DNA of 55,410 nucleotides from a virus, in IMG/VR virus record IMGVR_UViG_3300031746_002172, positions 1 through 55,410 of that record, one strand, 5' to 3'. The notes under the pieces are model-generated. The model searched no databases. It was not told the DNA's origin and saw nothing but the letters and a program-made list of their open reading frames with translations. Made by a program: the position numbers and the translations under genes. Positions 52,391 through 55,410 of this stretch are shown here, one piece after another. Positions within the stretch are counted from its first letter, which is position 1. Each line of letters opens with the position of its first letter.

Positions 52391-53407
52391 ATGGGCGCTA
52401 AAATATGTCCCGTATGTGGTGGCACACAGGTAAACTGCCCTACATGCGGATATCCCCCAAAAAGAGTACTGCCTAAATTAAGTATATATGATAGAGTATA
52501 TAGTGCTTTATATGGTGCAGTGAGTTGGGAAGTACAGGGAATAGATATCTCTAAATGGAATGGAAACATGAGTTTTTCAGTCACTAAGACAAAGTGCCAA
52601 TATGTAATTATGAGATTAGGTTATGGCACACAATGGAAAGACGCTAGTTGTGATACATTCTATCGAGATGCAAGAGCACAAGATATACCTGTTGGTGTTT
52701 ATTGGTTCTGTAACATAGGACAGGATGCTAATTTGACAGCAACAAGTTTTGCGGAAGAAATAGCTACTCACTCTCCGCAACTAGATGTTGTTTTAGATGC
52801 CGAATCTACTGTTTTAGACCCCGCTGGTACATTAAACTGGCTAAAGGCATGTGATGCAAAATTAACAGCTTTAACTGGTAAAAAAGCTATGATTTATACA
52901 AGCGCTGGTTTTTGGAACTCAAAAGTTGCTAGAAGCAGTTACTGGACAGGGAGAAACTTGTGGGATGCTAATTGGACTACCAGAGATACCCCGACAATAC
53001 CTTATGATTGGGTTGGTTGGTCACATTGGCAATGGAGCGCAGATGGGAATCAAAAAGCAGCCGAGTATGGTTCGACAAACGGAGACCCCGATATGGACTT
53101 GGATAGGTTCAACGGTACATGCGTTCAATTCAACGCAAAATATGGTACTCATATTGTACCGATTGGAGGGGAAGTTCCTCCTCCTCAGCCACCTCCCGGC
53201 ACTGTACCGGAAGTAGTAATTGTAAATACAGGAGAAGCAAACCTACGTCACGCACCTAATCCAACTGACCCGAGCGTTATATGCGGGAGTTCTAAAATGG
53301 GTCAAAAATTATATCCCGAGGCAATTGAGAAGGATGCCTACGGAAAAGAATGGTACAAATTAGGTAAAAAGATATATATCAAAAAAGAACTTACAAGATT
53401 GCCTTGA
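52391..53407 (+). CDS. Endolysin: zinc ribbon, GH25 muramidase and SH3-like domain
   Basis: A 338-residue lysozyme that cleaves the N-acetylmuramic acid to N-acetylglucosamine bond of peptidoglycan. The GH25 domain spans about 48-250: Asp52 in GIDISKWNG, Asp136 and Glu138 in VVLDAES (the catalytic acidic pair), and DMDLDRFNGT near its end. A proline-rich linker (PPPQPPPG) leads to an SH3-like cell wall binding domain (about 275-338, ANLRHAPNPTDPSVICGS). Unusually, the first 20 residues carry C6-x2-C9 and C16-x2-C19, a compact zinc ribbon. There is no signal peptide, so release depends on a holin. ATG follows CGGAGG. Confidence 0.92.
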   Translation: MGAKICPVCGGTQVNCPTCGYPPKRVLPKLSIYDRVYSALYGAVSWEVQGIDISKWNGNMSFSVTKTKCQYVIMRLGYGTQWKDASCDTFYRDARAQDIPVGVYWFCNIGQDANLTATSFAEEIATHSPQLDVVLDAESTVLDPAGTLNWLKACDAKLTALTGKKAMIYTSAGFWNSKVARSSYWTGRNLWDANWTTRDTPTIPYDWVGWSHWQWSADGNQKAAEYGSTNGDPDMDLDRFNGTCVQFNAKYGTHIVPIGGEVPPPQPPPGTVPEVVIVNTGEANLRHAPNPTDPSVICGSSKMGQKLYPEAIEKDAYGKEWYKLGKKIYIKKELTRLP

Positions 53408-53419
53408 TAGGAGAAAAAT

Positions 53420-54172
53420 ATGGAAAATTTTAATTTGCGTTTTGGAAAGCGTCCTCCCATTAGAGATTATCGCACATTTTTACTTCAAAATTACTTGCGA
53501 GATGATGTCCCAACACCACCCGATAGTTTTGAATCTTTAAAAAGGGTATATGAAAATATTGACCCTGATGACCCAACTATTCTTTTTCCAATGATGGACA
53601 ATGACCAAATTGGGGATTGCACAATTGTAGGAATGGCACATGGGGATACAGTATGGAGTGGTTTAGTAGGAAACAAAAGTATTTATTCAACCGAATTAGT
53701 TAGGAAAATATATTTTCATTTAACTGGTGGGGACGATACGGGATTAGCCATGCTTACAGTATTAGATTATTTTAGAAAAAACAAAATACTCGGAGAAACA
53801 ATATATGCATATATGAGTCTTAATTCTCATAATCACACACATGTTAAGCAAGCAATTAATTTATTTGGAGGACTCTTTATAGGATTTCAAGTACAAGAAA
53901 AATGCTTAGAAGAATTTAAAAATAGAACACCTTGGAAACCGGGAAAACTTTTAAATTCAGGTCATGCTGTTTTTATAACAGGTTATGATAAAGACGGTTT
54001 AAATATTCTTACTTGGGGAAATACCCAACGTGCAACATGGGGTTGGTGGGATTGGTGTGTGGATGAAGCTTATGTCGTTCTTCCTCCTGAAGCAGAAAAT
54101 CCTGAATTTGCACCCGGTTTTGATTTTGCTGCACTTAAAAAAGACTTAGTATCAGTATCAGAATGGATGTAA
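53420..54172 (+). CDS. Papain-like cysteine peptidase
   Basis: A 250-residue protein just after the endolysin. The papain-family catalytic set is visible: Gln63 and Cys67 in DNDQIGDCTIVGMAHG, His182 in NSGHAVFITGYDKDG and Asn201 in LTWGNTQ. The spacing of about 115 residues between Cys and His and 19 between His and Asn is usual. There is no signal peptide or propeptide. Possible roles are a second lytic activity against peptidoglycan peptides, processing of a virion protein, or a host-directed protease. The lysis context favours the first, but this is inference. ATG follows TAGGAG. Confidence 0.75.
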   Translation: MENFNLRFGKRPPIRDYRTFLLQNYLRDDVPTPPDSFESLKRVYENIDPDDPTILFPMMDNDQIGDCTIVGMAHGDTVWSGLVGNKSIYSTELVRKIYFHLTGGDDTGLAMLTVLDYFRKNKILGETIYAYMSLNSHNHTHVKQAINLFGGLFIGFQVQEKCLEEFKNRTPWKPGKLLNSGHAVFITGYDKDGLNILTWGNTQRATWGWWDWCVDEAYVVLPPEAENPEFAPGFDFAALKKDLVSVSEWM

Positions 54173-54173
54173 A

Positions 54174-54260
54174 GTGACTATTTGGATTCCAATAATCTGC
54201 TTTATGGTAGGTTCATTGGTTATAATATTATATATGTTTAAAAATAGGAGGATTAAATGA
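54174..54260 (+). CDS. Possible 28-residue single-pass membrane peptide
   Basis: A short ORF starting with GTG two bases after the peptidase stop and ending at TGA that overlaps the next ATG (ATGA). It encodes a hydrophobic segment (IPIICFMVGSLVIILYMF) followed by KNRRIK, a typical positive-inside tail. The ribosome binding site is poor (GGAT). The ATGA overlap and membrane pattern support a real gene, for example a lysis accessory, but an ORF this short may be chance. Confidence 0.4.
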   Translation: MTIWIPIICFMVGSLVIILYMFKNRRIK

Positions 54261-54454
54261 AGGAAAAAATTGTTAGAGGATTGGCTATAGCGGTGGTCGG
54301 TATTATATCCACAGCACTAGTTGCATATTTGAAAGATGAAGATAATAGAAAGCAAGTAAAAATGCTTGCAAAAGAATATCAAGTAAAATTTCAAAAATCA
54401 GCTAGAAAGACAAAGAAATTTGTCGATAAGAAAGTAAAAGCTTTAAAAGCTTAA
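54257..54454 (+). CDS. Small membrane-anchored basic protein
   Basis: A 65-residue protein with one N-terminal transmembrane segment (VRGLAIAVVGIISTALVAYL) and a strongly basic helical tail (KFQKSARKTKKFVDKKVKALKA). It is the last + strand gene before the two-way terminator. Such proteins are common at the end of lysis cassettes, but no specific function can be given. ATG follows TAGGAGG. Confidence 0.6.
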   Translation: MKEKIVRGLAIAVVGIISTALVAYLKDEDNRKQVKMLAKEYQVKFQKSARKTKKFVDKKVKALKA

Positions 54455-54460
54455 TAAATA

Positions 54461-54493
54461 AAAATGGGTACGCAAATTTTGCGTACCCATTTT
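54461..54493. terminator. Bidirectional intrinsic terminator between convergent genes
   Basis: A 14-bp stem (AAAATGGGTACGCA with TGCGTACCCATTTT) with a five-base loop. It is followed by T on the + strand and, read from the other side, by T as well. It lies between the end of the late + strand region and the minus-strand nucleotide metabolism genes, ending transcription from both. Confidence 0.92.
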
Positions 54494-54504
54494 TTTACTG
54501 TTTT

Positions 54505-54858
54505 CTACTTCTCTAGGATTTCTCTTTCGTGTAATAAATCTCTATTCTTTGCATGATGTTCTGTAAACTTTTCTGGATAACGTGCTTCCAATTTAGCTAC
54601 ATTGGTTTCAATAATCTTTTCCAAATCAAGATAGTTAATTCGACAGAATCCGGCGATATAAAACATTAAATCTCCAATTTCTTCATTTACATTAATCCAA
54701 TCAACTTCCTTCTTATATGCCATATCTTTTTTAAAAATATCAATCAATTCACCAATTTCCGTGACCATTCCAAAGAGCATATGGGTAATATCGTCTCCCG
54801 GTGATTCTAATCTTGCAGATGTATTTTTTGTCCAATCTACATAATCATTTAGTTTCAT
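54505..54858 (-). CDS. MazG-like nucleotide pyrophosphohydrolase
   Basis: A 117-residue all-helical protein with the MazG motif: GMVTEIGELIDIFKK supplying the ExxE pair, followed about 24 residues later by NVNEEIGDLMFYI (the ExxD metal-binding pair). These enzymes hydrolyse nucleoside triphosphates to monophosphates and pyrophosphate, or lower (p)ppGpp. In phages they are thought to clean the nucleotide pool or sustain host metabolism. It is read from the minus strand together with the ribonucleotide reductase gene, nine bases downstream of its stop. AGAGGAT precedes ATG. Confidence 0.85.
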   Translation of the reverse strand: MKLNDYVDWTKNTSARLESPGDDITHMLFGMVTEIGELIDIFKKDMAYKKEVDWINVNEEIGDLMFYIAGFCRINYLDLEKIIETNVAKLEARYPEKFTEHHAKNRDLLHEREILEK

Positions 54859-54867
54859 ATTATCCTC

Positions 54868-55410
54868 TTAATCATAGTAAGTTACGGTTTTTTCTAAAAC
54901 ATTGTCTTTTGTGCAAATCAAACATTTGTGCTTCCCATCTACGTGTACCATATCTCCTCCGCAAATCGGGCATTTGTCCTTTTTTATATTCTTTGGAGTT
55001 AAAACTTCTACTTGGCGTGAACCATTACGGTAGACAGCCAAACCTTTACAGCCTTCTTTCCATGCCATAACAACAGCTTTTCCAATTGTTTCCCTATGGG
55101 TATGAGTGGGAAAATTAATGGTTTTTGAAACCCCGCTATCAATATATTTTTGTGCCGTGGCTAAAGTCATAATATGCTCTTCCCAAGTTACTTCTCTAGC
55201 ACCATTCGAAGAAACAGCACAGCGAAAATATTCTTTATCGGCTAAATTATTTTCAAAAGTGTAACTTCCAGTTTTGTCATTTCGTATAGTAATCTCAGAA
55301 AAAATTGGTTCTATACCACTAGAGCAACTAGCTAAAAGACTAATTGTGCCTGTAGGTGCAATTGTGGTGAGTGTCACATTTCTACGTGGAATAGGTAAAT
55401 TCTCACAAGC
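54868..55410 (-). CDS. nrdJ: Adenosylcobalamin-dependent (class II) ribonucleotide reductase, C-terminal part
   Basis: The frame is open to the right edge, so about 180 C-terminal residues are seen and the 5' part is missing. RRNVTLTTIAPTGTISLLASCSSGIEP is the strongly conserved loop of class II reductases. QKYIDSGVSKTINFP and WKEGCKGLAVYRNGSR are the typical closing segments. A C-terminal zinc ribbon (CPICGG ... CLICTK) follows, as in B12-dependent enzymes that make deoxynucleotides independent of oxygen. Such a reductase would feed phage DNA synthesis in an anaerobic or microaerobic host. With the MazG gene it forms a minus-strand nucleotide unit. Confidence 0.88.
   Translation of the reverse strand, partial: ACENLPIPRRNVTLTTIAPTGTISLLASCSSGIEPIFSEITIRNDKTGSYTFENNLADKEYFRCAVSSNGAREVTWEEHIMTLATAQKYIDSGVSKTINFPTHTHRETIGKAVVMAWKEGCKGLAVYRNGSRQVEVLTPKNIKKDKCPICGGDMVHVDGKHKCLICTKDNVLEKTVTYYD

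Overview
The window is a contiguous piece of a large, AT-rich tailed phage genome (Caudoviricetes) carrying most of a late region: packaging, head, neck, tail, host recognition and lysis. Genes are densely packed on the + strand. Starts are preceded by strong GGAGG-type ribosome binding sites and the standard bacterial code fits all genes. The low GC, the GH25 muramidase endolysin and the Ig-like (BIG2) virion domains suggest a Bacillota host, but the host cannot be fixed from sequence alone. No contractile sheath gene is visible. A 1920-residue tape measure protein implies a long, flexible siphovirus-type tail. No tRNA or CRISPR array was seen.

Layout. 1-3.9 kb: the end of a fibre-like protein, a DNRLRE-type surface protein, a sugar epimerase broken by a frameshift, and a secreted nucleosidase-like lipoprotein. 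3.9-9.9 kb: candidate small terminase, large terminase and portal, with two GIY-YIG homing endonuclease genes between them. 9.9-14.3 kb: a ferritin, a small DUF5659-like protein, a protease-scaffold fusion, a probable decoration protein and the major capsid protein. 14.4-23.3 kb: connector, neck and tail-tube genes, a third homing endonuclease, probable tail chaperones and a membrane protein. 23.3-25.5 kb: a recombination island (RuvC-like resolvase, fourth homing endonuclease, tyrosine recombinase) set inside the tail module. 25.5-35.5 kb: a 38-codon ORF resembling the tape measure N-terminus, the tape measure gene, a fifth homing endonuclease, distal tail protein and tail-associated protein. 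35.5-50.8 kb: a host-recognition region built largely by duplication. 50.9-54.5 kb: lysis region with three paralogous membrane proteins, a coiled-coil membrane protein, a zinc-ribbon endolysin and a papain-like peptidase. 54.5 kb to the end: convergent minus-strand genes for a MazG-like pyrophosphohydrolase and a B12-dependent ribonucleotide reductase (partial), behind a two-way terminator.

The most unusual signal is an RNA-like three-way-junction element found three times (4901-4957, 7400-7467, 31434-31495). Each copy has a 10-bp closing stem of different sequence, and the junction nucleotides and hairpin order are the same. Each copy sits just upstream of a GIY-YIG gene. It is present before all three GIY-YIG genes that lack an AP2 domain and absent before the two that have one. 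All five endonuclease genes also encode, in their last codons, the ribosome binding site of the next phage gene. The second notable feature is a ferritin with its metal ligands intact inside the head gene block, which recalls the ferritin-encapsulin pairing of other HK97-fold shells.

All functional names come from reading motifs and gene order by eye. No database search was run.
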